Assembly: GCA_030447665.1 (NCBI GenBank) | Contig: JAUJOJ010000002.1 | Coordinates: 60,424-92,446 of the forward strand | Source of the DNA: Allosphingosinicella sp. | GTDB taxonomy: Bacteria; Pseudomonadota; Alphaproteobacteria; Sphingomonadales; Sphingomonadaceae | DNA length: 32,023 bases | Direction: 5' to 3' | Shown here: positions 17,567 to 27,921 of the stretch, in pieces | Numbering within the stretch: the stretch's first letter is position 1 | Layout: each line of letters opens with the position of its first letter | Notes under the pieces: model-generated | Databases searched by the model: none | Seen by the model: the letters and a program-made list of their open reading frames with translations, nothing else | Told to the model about the DNA's origin: nothing | Program-made: the position numbers and the translations under genes

Positions 17567-18850
17567 TCATCTTTCGAGGACGCAGAGCAGATTGAACGCC
17601 AGGATCGGCCAGATCTTCATCATCGGGCCCAGCGGATCGGCCCAGAGCGCGGGAAGCAGCAAGGTTCCGGCGAGCACGTAAAAGATGGACACTGCAAAGG
17701 CTGCCATCAGCCCAAGCTTGGAGGTGCGCCTGAACAGGATCAGGAGCCCGACCACCACATCGGCGACGGCGCCTGCGATCACGCTCAGCTCGGCGATCGG
17801 CGCGGCGGCGGTCATCTCCATCAGGCGAACCGCGTGGCGATAACCGGCCGTAACCGAGACGATCCCTGTCATCAGCCAAAACAGCGCGAAGATCCCGATC
17901 GCGAGCGGCTTCAGCAAATAGAGGCGCGAGAACCACCGTTCCTGCACCGAAGCCGGCTCCGCGGCCAAAGCGGCGCTCAGCGAACGCGGCTCGATTCCGG
18001 TGGCCCATTGCCATTCCGCCGGGTCGCCGATCGCGCCGCGCACGATCTCCTTGCGCGCCGTCGTCCGGATCGGCGGCCGCCAGCCGAGCTTCGCAATCAG
18101 ATCCCCCGCCCGATAGACGGCCGCCATCAGAAAGCCCTGAGCGGGAACGAGGCGCGCCGGCCTCCATCCGAGCCAGCGGCGATAGGCCTGCACCACGTCC
18201 TCGAAGCTCAGCCGGTCGGGTCCGGCCAGCTCGAGCGCCAGCCGCGCCGGCGCTCCGGGCCGGATCAGCCGCACGACCGTCTCCACGACATCGTCGAGCT
18301 GGACGATGTCCAGCGGCCCCGCATCGGCGCTCTTCGGAAGCAGCGGAAAGGCGGCGAGCCCGCGGAACAGGGCGCTTCCGCCGTAGGCCTGACGCCCCAC
18401 CACGACGGAGGGGCGGAGGATGACCCAATCGAGATCGCACCGCATGAGCGCTTCATCGCCCTTGAGCTTGCTGCGCGAGAAGTCGGTAAGGCCGCCCCGG
18501 TCGACGCCGATAGCGGAGAAATGGACGACCCGGCGCACCCCCGCCCGCTCGCAAGCCGTCCAGAGAGCAGAGGGAGCTTCGTCGTGGACGCCGGACGTGG
18601 AATCGCGGGCGCTGTCCTGGAGCGTCCCGGCTGCATTCACGACGGCGTCGATCCCCGACAGATGCGGCAGCCAGATCTCCGGGGCGGCGGCGCTGCGGAG
18701 GTCCATGCGGATCCAGCGGCTGGCCCCCACCCTCCGCGCGGGAGCATCGGCCCCGCGGCCGACGGCAATCACTTCATGCCCTTCGTCCAGCAAGCGTGCG
18801 GCGATGCTCGACCCGATGAGGCCCGTCGCACCGATCAGCAATATCCGCAA
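17567..18850 (-). CDS. SDR oxidoreductase with DoxX-like C-terminal domain
   Basis: The 427-residue protein starts with an extended short-chain dehydrogenase / NAD(P)-binding epimerase fold: MRILLIGATGLIGSSIA, with GATGLIG at residues 7-13. VVNAAGTLQD and VVHFSAIGVDRGG follow, and later WVILRPSVVVGRQAYGG, as in NDUFA9-like or 'NAD(P)H-binding' SDRs. From about residue 295 on, four membrane helices resemble DoxX-like proteins (LAIGIFALFWLMTGIVSV, VADVVVGLLILF, FYVLAGTLLLPALW). The start is TTG at 18850 with GGGAGAG 7 bases upstream. It heads the SDR, DUF2269-like, DUF1440-like run. The substrate is unknown. Confidence 0.85.
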   Translation of the reverse strand: MRILLIGATGLIGSSIAARLLDEGHEVIAVGRGADAPARRVGASRWIRMDLRSAAAPEIWLPHLSGIDAVVNAAGTLQDSARDSTSGVHDEAPSALWTACERAGVRRVVHFSAIGVDRGGLTDFSRSKLKGDEALMRCDLDWVILRPSVVVGRQAYGGSALFRGLAAFPLLPKSADAGPLDIVQLDDVVETVVRLIRPGAPARLALELAGPDRLSFEDVVQAYRRWLGWRPARLVPAQGFLMAAVYRAGDLIAKLGWRPPIRTTARKEIVRGAIGDPAEWQWATGIEPRSLSAALAAEPASVQERWFSRLYLLKPLAIGIFALFWLMTGIVSVTAGYRHAVRLMEMTAAAPIAELSVIAGAVADVVVGLLILFRRTSKLGLMAAFAVSIFYVLAGTLLLPALWADPLGPMMKIWPILAFNLLCVLER

Positions 18851-18879
18851 AGCTCAGCTCTCCCTCGTGCCCAAGGGAA

Positions 18880-18904
18880 AACCGCGGGCGAGCGGCGACG
18901 TTCC
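18880..18904 (-). promoter_or_regulatory. Possible EcfG-type promoter for the SDR operon
   Basis: On the - strand GGAAC (18904-18900) is followed after 16 bases by GGTT (18883-18880). The consensus is GGAAC-N16/17-CGTT, so one base differs. The predicted start would lie about 20 bases before the TTG at 18850. GC-rich DNA makes chance matches possible; the location is what supports it. Confidence 0.4.
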
Positions 18905-18941
18905 GCGCCCGATATGGTCGGTCCGATCAAACAGCCCGATC

Positions 18942-18980
18942 AAAAAAGGAGGAGGAGCCGCAAGGGGATGGCTCCTCCTC
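18942..18980 (-). terminator. Strong intrinsic terminator of the ABC operon
   Basis: Read on the - strand, GAGGAGGAGCC (18980-18970) and GGCTCCTCCTC (18959-18949) form a perfect 11-bp GC-rich stem with a 10-base loop. It is followed by C and six T residues (18947-18942). It lies 8 bp after the stop of the PspB-like gene and marks the end of the leftward ABC operon. Confidence 0.93.
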
Positions 18981-18987
18981 AGTGGAA

Positions 18988-19218
18988 CTACAGATCCACG
19001 CCCCTTGCGATCGCTTCCAGCTTCCGCAGCCGCTCCTTGAGGTGCGCCATCTCGATCCGGACCGCAGGTGGAAGCTCGGGCGCTTCCGCCGGAGCTCTGC
19101 CGGCGGCAATCTCGAAGCGCCGGAATTCGATCCAGCTGCGCCAGCCTTTCAGCACCGCGAGGCAGACCATGAAGGTGACGGCGATGAGGGCTCCAGCCCA
19201 GATGATGGTCTCGGACAT
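18988..19218 (-). CDS. PspB-like small membrane protein
   Basis: The 76-residue product has one N-terminal transmembrane helix (about residues 4-23) and then a basic WRSWIEFRRFE stretch. A C-terminal helix contains MAHLKERLRKLEAIARG with heptad-like leucines. Size, topology and the 'L..RL..LE.I' end recall PspB of the phage-shock membrane-stress response, but similarity is partial and no pspA or pspC is visible. ATG at 19218 with GGAAG upstream, 8 bp after the permease 1 stop. As last gene of the ABC operon it may stabilise or sense the membrane complex; this is inference. Confidence 0.65.
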   Translation of the reverse strand: MSETIIWAGALIAVTFMVCLAVLKGWRSWIEFRRFEIAAGRAPAEAPELPPAVRIEMAHLKERLRKLEAIARGVDL

Positions 19219-19226
19219 GACGCTTC

Positions 19227-21716
19227 CTATTCGTACCGAAGCGCGTTGATCGGATTGGACCGGGCGACCTTCAGCGCATGGCCCGTGATCGTGCCGAGCG
19301 CGATCGTGAGGGCGAGCCCGCCCGCCAGCACGAAAGGCGTCGGGCCAAGATCGATGCGCGCGTCGAAGCTGTTGAGCCAGTCCCGCATCACCCACCAGGC
19401 AATGGGCCAGGCGATAAGATTCGCGAGGATCACCGGTTTGGAGAACTGCCACGCGAGCAGCTTCACGATGTCCCGGGCGCGGGCGCCGAACACCTTACGG
19501 ATGCCGATCTCCTTGGTCCGCCGTTCCGCCGTGAAAGCGGCAAGGCCGAACAGCCCCAGGCAGGCGATCACCACCGCCAGGATCGAGAAGCCGGCAAAGG
19601 TCTGCCCGCGCGCCGCATCCGTCCGATAGAGCTCCGCAAGCTGCTCGTCGGCGAACTCGCCCTCGAATGGAGCCTCCGGGAACATCTCACGCCAGACGCG
19701 CCTGATGTCCTGGCGCACGCGGTCCGGAGCGGCCGAACGGTAGCGCACTATCAGCCGCCGGTAGATGCCACGGTCGAAAAACATGATCGGCTCGATCGGC
19801 TCCCGGAGCGAGCGGAAGCGGCTGTTCGCGACCACTCCGACGATCGTCGCCGGCGTGAGGCCGAGCTCTTCGCTATACATGTTGACGCGGATAGTCTTGC
19901 CGACCGCTTCGGCGGGGCCGCTGAAGCCCATCCGGCGCGCCGCCTCCTCGTTGAGAACGATATTGACCCCGCGCTGCACGATCTCCCGCTGCGCCGGCTC
20001 GACAGCCTCCTCCGGCTCGTAGGGCGTCCAAGCGCTGTCCTTGGCGAAGGCGCGGGCCAGCGTACGTCCGGCAAGCAATCTGATGCCGAGGGTGTCGAAG
20101 AAACCGGGCTCGACGCTGTAAAAGCCGATCATCGGCAGCGAGGAACGACCGGGGATCTGAACGTCGGTGTTGAGCGTCTGTCCGCTCGCCACCCAGATGT
20201 TCCCGGCAGTGACGCCTTCCACGCCATCGATCGCGGCGACGCGCCGCATCAGCTCCTCCCGCGCCGGGATGACCTGCGCCCGGTTGGCGCCGTCGATCTG
20301 GATGAGTCCCTCTCGGCGGAAGCCGAGATCGCTCTTCTGCGCGAAGGCGGTCTGGGTGTAGACGACGATGGTGCAGATGATGAGTCCGATCGACACGGCG
20401 AATTGGGCGACGACCAAGACCGAGCGCAGGCGCCCGGTTCCCAGCGGCTCGGCCGCCGACTTGTTGGCCTTGAGCACTTCGCCCGGCTGATAGCGCGAGA
20501 GGTAGAAAGCGGGATAGAGACCGCCTGCCAGCCCCACGAGCAGCCAGAGCAGAAGCACCGGCAGCAGGATCCCATTCGCTCCTCCATAGCTCACCTCGAG
20601 TTCGGTGTTGAGGAAGGCCGAGAGATAGGGAAGTCCGAGCTCGACGAGCGCCAGCGCGATGAGCATTGCGACCGCCGTCAGCAGCATCGATTCGCCCAGG
20701 AATTGAGCAACGAGCTGCTTGCGCTTTGCCCCCAGTACCTTGCGTAGTGCCACCTCGCGCGCGCGCTGGCTTGCACGCGCCGTGGCGAGGTTGACGAAGT
20801 TGATCGCCGCAATCCCAAGGATCAGCAGCGCGACAATGGCAAAGGTGACGATGGTGCGCCGGTCGTTGCCGGGCCGCTCGGCATCGCCTTCGGCGCCGCT
20901 CAGATGGACGTCGCGGATGTTGACGAGGCGCCAGTCGAACAGGTCCCCCTCGCTGACCCGCTGCCCGGCGACGTTGCGCGCGGGGATCCCACGCCGCTCC
21001 CACACCTGGAGGCGCTGGTTGATCGACGCGCCGTCGGCGCCTGGTCGCAGCTTCAGGTAGACGTTGCCGTTGATGCACGTCCAGCCGCAGGCCTCCTTCT
21101 CCTCCTCGGTGATGCGCCGGACCATGGAGAAGTACATGTGGCTGTTCCGGGGAAGGTCCTCGAACACGCCGCTCACACGCAGGCTGTAAGGCTCGCCGCG
21201 CCGAAGGCCGTCGATGGTCCGTCCGACCACGTCGATGCTTCCGAACAGGGTCATCGCCTGGGTGCGGCTGATGGCGACGCTGTTCATGTCGGCGAGCGCT
21301 CGCTCGCGGCTGCCGCGCAGGAACGGGAGCTGGATGATGTCGAAGAAGCTCTTCTCTGCCATGACCAGCGGCAGCGACACGGCCTCGCCTTGCCGCATCA
21401 CGACCATGCCTTCGCTTTCGGCTCGCGTCGCCGCCTCGATCTCCGGGAAAGCCCGCGCGAGCGATTCAGCGACAACGCCGTGCGCGCCTTGCTGCGGCGG
21501 ACCAGCTTCATTCTCCGGATCGGTGCTGATCGCCTGCACCTGATAGATGCGCTCGGCATCCGGCAGCCAGGCATCGTAGCTGGTTTCGTAACGCACGTAG
21601 ATCAGGATCATGAGACAGGCGGCGAGCCCGATCGCCAGCCCGACGATGTTGATGAAGGCGTAGGTCCGGTTCTTGGCGAGAGCCCTGACCGCGACCGTAA
21701 GATAGTTCCTCCACAT
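19227..21716 (-). CDS. ABC transporter permease 1, FtsX/MacB-like, intact
   Basis: An 829-residue inner-membrane permease of the large two-half FtsX-like type. TM1 is at about 21-41 and a MacB-type periplasmic domain follows (~45-285). TMs at 288-310, 343-366, 381-404 and 431-453 come next, then a second periplasmic domain (~455-700), and TMs at 705-729, 758-779 and 793-814. The coupling motifs REVALRKVLGA (320-330) and KEIGIRKVFGA (735-745), one per half, are where the ATPase should dock. Such proteins work by mechanotransmission across the envelope rather than by a classical channel. It has GGGGAG before its ATG and follows permease 2 after 12 bp. It is the only one of three paralogues with an undamaged frame. 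Confidence 0.92.
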   Translation of the reverse strand: MWRNYLTVAVRALAKNRTYAFINIVGLAIGLAACLMILIYVRYETSYDAWLPDAERIYQVQAISTDPENEAGPPQQGAHGVVAESLARAFPEIEAATRAESEGMVVMRQGEAVSLPLVMAEKSFFDIIQLPFLRGSRERALADMNSVAISRTQAMTLFGSIDVVGRTIDGLRRGEPYSLRVSGVFEDLPRNSHMYFSMVRRITEEEKEACGWTCINGNVYLKLRPGADGASINQRLQVWERRGIPARNVAGQRVSEGDLFDWRLVNIRDVHLSGAEGDAERPGNDRRTIVTFAIVALLILGIAAINFVNLATARASQRAREVALRKVLGAKRKQLVAQFLGESMLLTAVAMLIALALVELGLPYLSAFLNTELEVSYGGANGILLPVLLLWLLVGLAGGLYPAFYLSRYQPGEVLKANKSAAEPLGTGRLRSVLVVAQFAVSIGLIICTIVVYTQTAFAQKSDLGFRREGLIQIDGANRAQVIPAREELMRRVAAIDGVEGVTAGNIWVASGQTLNTDVQIPGRSSLPMIGFYSVEPGFFDTLGIRLLAGRTLARAFAKDSAWTPYEPEEAVEPAQREIVQRGVNIVLNEEAARRMGFSGPAEAVGKTIRVNMYSEELGLTPATIVGVVANSRFRSLREPIEPIMFFDRGIYRRLIVRYRSAAPDRVRQDIRRVWREMFPEAPFEGEFADEQLAELYRTDAARGQTFAGFSILAVVIACLGLFGLAAFTAERRTKEIGIRKVFGARARDIVKLLAWQFSKPVILANLIAWPIAWWVMRDWLNSFDARIDLGPTPFVLAGGLALTIALGTITGHALKVARSNPINALRYE

Positions 21717-21728
21717 GGTGAGCTCCCC

Positions 21729-24225
21729 TTATTCGTAGCGAAGTGCGTTGATCGGGTTGGCGCGGGCGACCTTCATCGCGTGGCTGGCGATGGTGCCGAG
21801 CGCGATGGCGAGCGCGAGGCCGCCGGCAAGCACGAACGGCGTGGGGCCGAGCGGCATCCGGGCGTCGAACGTGTTGAGCCAGTCGCGCATCACCCACCAG
21901 GCGATCGGCCAGGCGATCAGGTTGGCGATGATCACCGGCTTCGAAAACTGCCAGGCGAGCAGCCGCACGATGTCGCGGCTGCGGGCGCCCATCACTTTGC
22001 GAATGCCGATCTCCTTGGTCCGGCGCTCCGCCGTGAAGGCGGCGAGGCCGAACAAGCCGAGGCAGGCGACGATGATCGCGAGGATGGCGAAGCCGGCGAA
22101 GGTTTTGGCGCGCGCATCCTCTGCCTTGTAGAGTTCCAGCATGATGTCGTCGCTGAACTTGGCGTTGAACGGCACCTCGCGGGTGATGCCCTTCCAAACC
22201 CGCTCGACGCCCGCGCGCACGGCCGCCGGATCGCCGCGGAAGCGGACGATCATGTGGGTGTGGCCCGTGCGGGCATTCTGGAACATGATCGGATCGAGCG
22301 GCTGTCTGATGTCCCGGAAGCGGGCATCCTTGACGACGCCGACGACCGTCACCGGCACGAGGCCCAGCTTGATGTCGACAAGTGCTGCGCGGAAAGTCTT
22401 TCCGACAATGTCCGCCGGGTTTCGGAAGCCCAGACGCCGAGCGGCGAGTTCGTTCATGACGATGTTCCCGCCGCGCTGCGCCAGCGCCTTTTCGGCGGCG
22501 GGATCGGGCGGATAAGGAAGCGTCATGTCGTCGAGCGGACGGCTCTCGTCGAACCAGCGTCCGGCCACCAGCGTCAGCCCCATCGCCTCGAAAAAGCCGA
22601 TATCCACACCGTAGATGCCGATGTTGATCGGTCCGCCTGGCCCGGGAGCGCAATGCCCGTGTTGCTGTTATTCTCGGTCGCCACCCCAATCGTGGTGCGG
22701 CCGACGGCCTCTACGCCTGGCACCCGCCGGGTCTGCTCGGCGATCGTCTCGCCCTTGTCGATCAGCTGATATCGGTTCAGCTCCTCGACCTGCAGAATGT
22801 GATCGCGCTTGAAGCCGGGATCGACGGTGCGTGCATAGACAGTTTGCGCGTAGATGACGGCCGTGCAGATGATGAGGCCGATCGAGACGGCGAACTGGCC
22901 GATGACCAGGACGCTGCGCAACCGTCCTGTGCCTGCCGCCTCCGCTGAGGATTTATTGGCCTTCAGCACGGTAGCCGGCTGGAAGCGGGAGAGGAAGAAG
23001 GCCGGATAAAGACCGCCCAGCACGCCGACGACCAGCACCAGCAGCAATACGGGGAGGAGGATGCCGTCGGTGCCGAAATAACTGACCGTCATGTCGGCAT
23101 CGAGGAAGGCGGCGAAAGCAGGCAGGAGCAGCTCCACCATCGCCAATGCGATCAGCATCGACACCATCGAGATAAGCAGCGACTCGCCGAGGAACTGGAT
23201 GATAAGCTGGCGCCTGTTGGCACCGAGCACCTTGCGGAGCGCCACCTCGCGGGCGCGTTGGCTCGCGCGGGCAGTTGCGAGGTTGGTGAAGTTCACCACC
23301 GCCATGGCGAGGATCAAAAGGGCGATCACGGCGAAGGTGACGATGGTGCCGCGATCATTGCCGGGCTTCATCGCCCCGTCCTGCGCCTCCCCGAGATGGA
23401 TGTCGCTGATGTTGACGAGGTGCCAGTCCTGCTCGTCGCCCTGATTGAAGCGCCCTTCCCCGACCGCTTCGTCGGGGATATTCCGCTTCTCCCAGGCCGG
23501 CAGAGCCGCCTGGATGACCTTGGGGTCGGTGCCCGGCTTCAGCTTCGCCCAGACCCAGCCGTTCTGGCAGCCCCAGCAGGTGATTGCTGGGGCGTGTCCG
23601 CATTGAACTGCGCATAATCGATCCGAGCGATGGTGGAGATCTCGAGGTGCGAGTTTTTCGGCAGGTCCTTGAGTATTCCTGTGATGCGGAAATCGCGCGT
23701 GATGCCGCGGCTGATCACCGAGTGAGTCCGGCCGATCACGTCCTCGGTGCCATAAAGCCGACGCGCTTCGGTCTGCGTCAGCACAACCGTGTTGAGCTGG
23801 CTGAGCGCGTTCGAATTGCCGCGCGCGAGCGGCAGCGGGACGACGGAAAGGAAGTCGCCATCCGCATAGATGAAGTCCTCTACGGTTTGCGCCTGGCCGT
23901 CCTTGATGAAGACGGGTTCCGTGCCGAAGGCGTAGACGGCACGCTCGACCTGCGGAAAATCCTTCTTGAGCCGCTCGCCGGCGATCCAGGGCGTCATCTG
24001 GAGCTTGTTCTCCTCGCCTGTGTCGTTGGATTTGTACCAGCTCTGGAACTGATAGATGCGCTCCCGGCCCGGGATCCATTTGTCGTAGCTCATCTCGTAC
24101 CGGACGAAGAGCAGGATCATCAGGCATGCGGCCATGCCGATCGCCAGGCCAAGGATGTTGATGAAGGCGTAGGTCTTGTTCTTGGCCAATGCGCGAATGC
24201 CGACGGTGACATAGTTCTTCCACAT
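21729..24225 (-). pseudogene. ABC transporter permease 2, two frameshifts
   Basis: Paralogue of permease 1 with the same architecture. The frame starts at ATG 24225 (MWKNYVTVGIRALAKNKTYA) and ends at the stop at 21729 (NPINALRYE). It breaks near 23584-23585, where ADTPQQ should continue into ITCWGCQNGW, and near 22636-22637, where IALPGQ should continue into GGPINIGIYG. Each break is repaired by adding one base. The pieces are 24225-23585, 23584-22637 and 22636-21729, all with intact family motifs such as REVALRKVLGA and KEIGIRKVMGA. No other stop codons appear. Whether this is a real pseudogene or sequence error cannot be told from the sequence alone. Confidence 0.85.
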
Positions 24226-24236
24226 GGGCCGGGCTC

Positions 24237-26718
24237 CTATTCGTAACGCAGGGCGTGGATGGGATTGAGGCGAGCCACCTTGAAGGCGTGGCCTGCGACG
24301 GTGCCGATCGCGATGCCGAGCGCGATGATCCCGGCAAGGACGAACGGCTCGGGGCCGAGGTCGATGCGCGCGTCGAACCTGTTCAGCCAGTCGCGCATCA
24401 CCCACCAGGCGATCGGCCAGGCGATGACGTTGGCGAGGATCACCGGCTTCGAGAATTGCCAGGCGAGCAGCCGCACGATGTCGCGCATCCTGGCGCCGAG
24501 CACCTTGCGAATGCCGATCTCCTTGGTCCGCCGTTCCGCGGTGAAGGCGGCAAGGCCGAACAGGCCAAGGCAGGCGATCAAGACTGCGAGGACGGCGAAG
24601 CTTGCGAAGGTCTGTCCCGGGCCTCGTCCGCCCCGTAGAGCTCCGCCAACTTCTCCTCTGCGACGCTCGGCCTCGAACGGCACTTCGGGAGGTGGCGGCG
24701 CCAGATCTGCTCGATCTCGCGCAGAAGCACGTTCGGTTTGGCCGTTTCAAAGCGGACCGCCAGGTATCTGTAAACGCCGTCGTCATAGAAGATCATCGGA
24801 GCGACGGGATCGCGGACCGAGCGGAAGCGGGTGTCGCGCACGGCGCCCACGATGAAGGCGGGTGCCCTACCAAGTTCCTCCCGAATATCGGAATGCCGAT
24901 CTGCTTGCCCACGGCCTCGGAAGCCGATCTGAAGCCAAGCAGCTTTGCCGCGCTCTCGTTGACCACCACATTGAGGCCGCGGGCGACAATAGCCCGCGCG
25001 GCCGCTTCGATTGCCGCCTCTTCCGCGTCCACGTTCACGAAGATGCTGTCCTTCGCACGCTGCTTGGAAAGAGCGCGGCCCGCCGCAATGTCGATCTTCA
25101 TCGTGTTGAAGAAGCTCGGCTCGATGCTGTACCAGCCAAGCGTCACCTTGTCGGTGCGGCCGGGGATGCTGACGGTCTGGAAGAAGGTGGGCCTTCGGCG
25201 GGCACGATGCGGGTGCCGGAAGCGCCGATGACGCCTTCCACGCGCGAGATTTCCCGGATCAGCGTCTCCTGAACCTTCCGGACTTCGGGATGCCTGAGGC
25301 CGTCGATCGTCAGCAGCCCCTCGCGCTCGTAGCCGGGGTCGGTAAATCGGGCGAAGACGGTCTGGTGGTAAACGATGGCGGTGCAGGCGATGAGGCCGAT
25401 CGACACGGCGAATTGCGCCACCACGAGCACGTTTCTGAGCCGGCCCGTGCCCCTCGGCTCGGTCGAGGATTTGTTCGCCTTCAGGATGTCTGCGGGCTGG
25501 TAGCGGGACAAGTGGAGCGCCGGGTAGAGCCCCCGGCCAGCCCGACGAGCAGCGTCAGCCCAAATACCGGCAGGAGGAGACCGTCCGGCCCGAGATAGGA
25601 GATGCCGAGACCGGCATCGAGAAAGGCGGAAAATGAGGGAAGTGTGAGCTCGATCAGCGCCAGCGCGATCAGCATTCCGGCGGCCACGAGCAGCATCGAT
25701 TCACCGATGAACTGCGCCACCAGCTGCCGACGCTTGGCACCCAGCACCTTGCGAACCGCGACCTCGCGCGCCCGCTGCCCCGCCCGCGCGGTGGCAAGGT
25801 TGACGAAGTTGACCACCGCCATCCCCAGGATCAGCAGGGCGATGATCGTGAAGGTGATGATCGTGCGCATGTCGTTGCCCGGCCGCTCGCCGTCCTGCGC
25901 CGGCCGAGATGGATGTCCGCACATTGGTGAGCCGCCAATCGGTGGTGGCGCCGATGTTCGAGCCGCCTACATCGAGCGGCGGCACGTTGCGTTTCTCCAC
26001 GCCTGCATCTGGCCGTTGATGGTCTCGACATCGACGCCCGGCTTCAGCTTGGCGTAAACGAAGCCGTTGACGCAGCCCCAGGGGCAATTGTCTTCCTCGG
26101 CCGAGTTGAAGCGGCGGACCATCCTGAGATCCGTATGACTGTTCTTGGGCAGGTCCTCGAACACGCCCGTCACCTGAAGGTCGCGCTTCTCGCCCCCACG
26201 CATCGTGGTGACGGTGCGGCCGAGGACCTTGGTGGTGCCGAACAGCTTCAGCGCCTCGGAGCGACTGAGGGTGACGCTGTCGATGTTCCGGAGCGCAGCC
26301 TTGGGATTCCCTGCCAGGAACGGCACCTGGAGGATGTGGAAGAAGCTCGGATCGGCGGCGAAGCTCTTCTCGATCGTCATGGCGCGGCCCTGGTGGAGCA
26401 GGACCGTGTCGTCACCCTCGAGCCGGGCGACCGCCTCGAAAGCTGAGGGAAGTCCTTGGCAAGCGCCTCCGCCACGGGCCGCGTTACGGGCTGCATGTCG
26501 AGCCTCTCGCCCGTCTCTTGGTCGATGCCGAAGGTCTGCACCTGATAAACGCGCTCCGCATCGGGAAGCCAGGCATCGAAAGACGTTTCGTAGCGCACGT
26601 AGAGGAGGATCATCAGGCAGGCGGCAAGCCCGAGCGCGAGCCCGAAGATGTTGATGAAGGCGTAGGTCTTGTTCCTCGTGAGGGATCGGAAGCCGACCGT
26701 CAGGTAATTGCGCCACAT
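24237..26718 (-). pseudogene. ABC transporter permease 3, about ten frameshifts
   Basis: Third paralogue, same architecture, from ATG 26718 (MWRNYLTVGFRSLTRNKTYA) to the stop at 24237 (NPIHALRYE). I place frame breaks near 26440, 25997, 25917, 25900, 25530, 25190, 24881, 24687, 24665 (the only apparent extra base) and 24617. All others are repaired by adding one base, usually to a C or G run. After repair the protein follows permease 1 closely, including DLPKNSH, REVAVRKVLGAKRRQLVAQF, IEPSFFNTMKI and TFASFAVLAVLIACLGLFG. The ATG overlaps the RidA-like stop by one base (TGATG). GGAG before permease 2's start lies at its end. Confidence 0.85.
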
Positions 26719-27228
26719 CAGCTTCTGCTCCGTTCCAGCCCGCTCTTGGTGCTGCCCGTCCGTCCGGCTGCCGGCTTCTTCGCCGTGATCTTGATTTCGG
26801 TGATGCCGCCGCCGAGGATCTTGGCGACGCCGATCGCCGTCCAGGCCGGGTACGGTGCCTTGACATGGGCTTTCTGGACCGCGGCCATGGCTTCGATCTG
26901 CGCCTCCACGTCCGTGTGGAAGCTGGTCATGTCGACGACATCGTCCCAGCTCGCGCCCGCGCGGCGAGGATCGCGCCGATCCGTTTGTAGACGCGGTCAT
27001 ACGCCGGCTTGAGATCGGCCTCGCCGGGCCGAAGGCCCACGACGATCCCCGACAGGTAGATCGTGTCGCCGGTGACGACCGCGTCGGAGAAGCCCCAATT
27101 CTCCTGGACCTTCCGCGCGCCTTCATCCTCGGCCATCAGCACCGTCGCGCGCTGCCGCTCGCCCGCTTCGGCGGGGCCGCCGATCGGAACGAAGGAGAGC
27201 GTCGCCGCCGCGGTGAGGTAGATGCGCC

Positions 27229-27232
<4 letters not shown>
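26718..27232 (-). pseudogene. Exported RidA-like protein, one frameshift
   Basis: RidA (YjgF/YER057c/UK114) proteins are small trimers; classical members hydrolyse reactive enamines/imines. The frame begins at GTG 27232, overlapping the ATPase stop (GTGA), and breaks at the C3 run 26956-26958. Adding one base joins GAILAARG to ASWDDVVDMTSFHTDV, giving ~171 residues. Two points are unusual. The first ~24 residues (MRRIYLTAAATLSFVPIGGPAEA) look like a signal peptide. The catalytic arginine region of E. coli RidA (PARS) reads PAWT here, so R105 is replaced by Trp. The conserved glutamate in TEIKITA is kept. It is probably a non-deaminase Rid subgroup acting in the periplasm. It is coupled to permease 3 by TGATG. 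Confidence 0.8.
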
Positions 27233-27909
<677 letters not shown>

Positions 27910-27921
27910 CCGCTTGCTCCT

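Noticed and set aside
17561..19249. A 562-codon + strand frame opposite the SDR and PspB-like genes
   Set aside because: It is low complexity and runs through the strong terminator; the - strand genes carry recognisable motifs and ribosome-binding sites.
20904..22769. A 621-codon + strand frame across permeases 1 and 2
   Set aside because: Composition is His/Asp/Arg-rich with no motif. It arises because antisense frames of GC-rich permease genes rarely contain stops.
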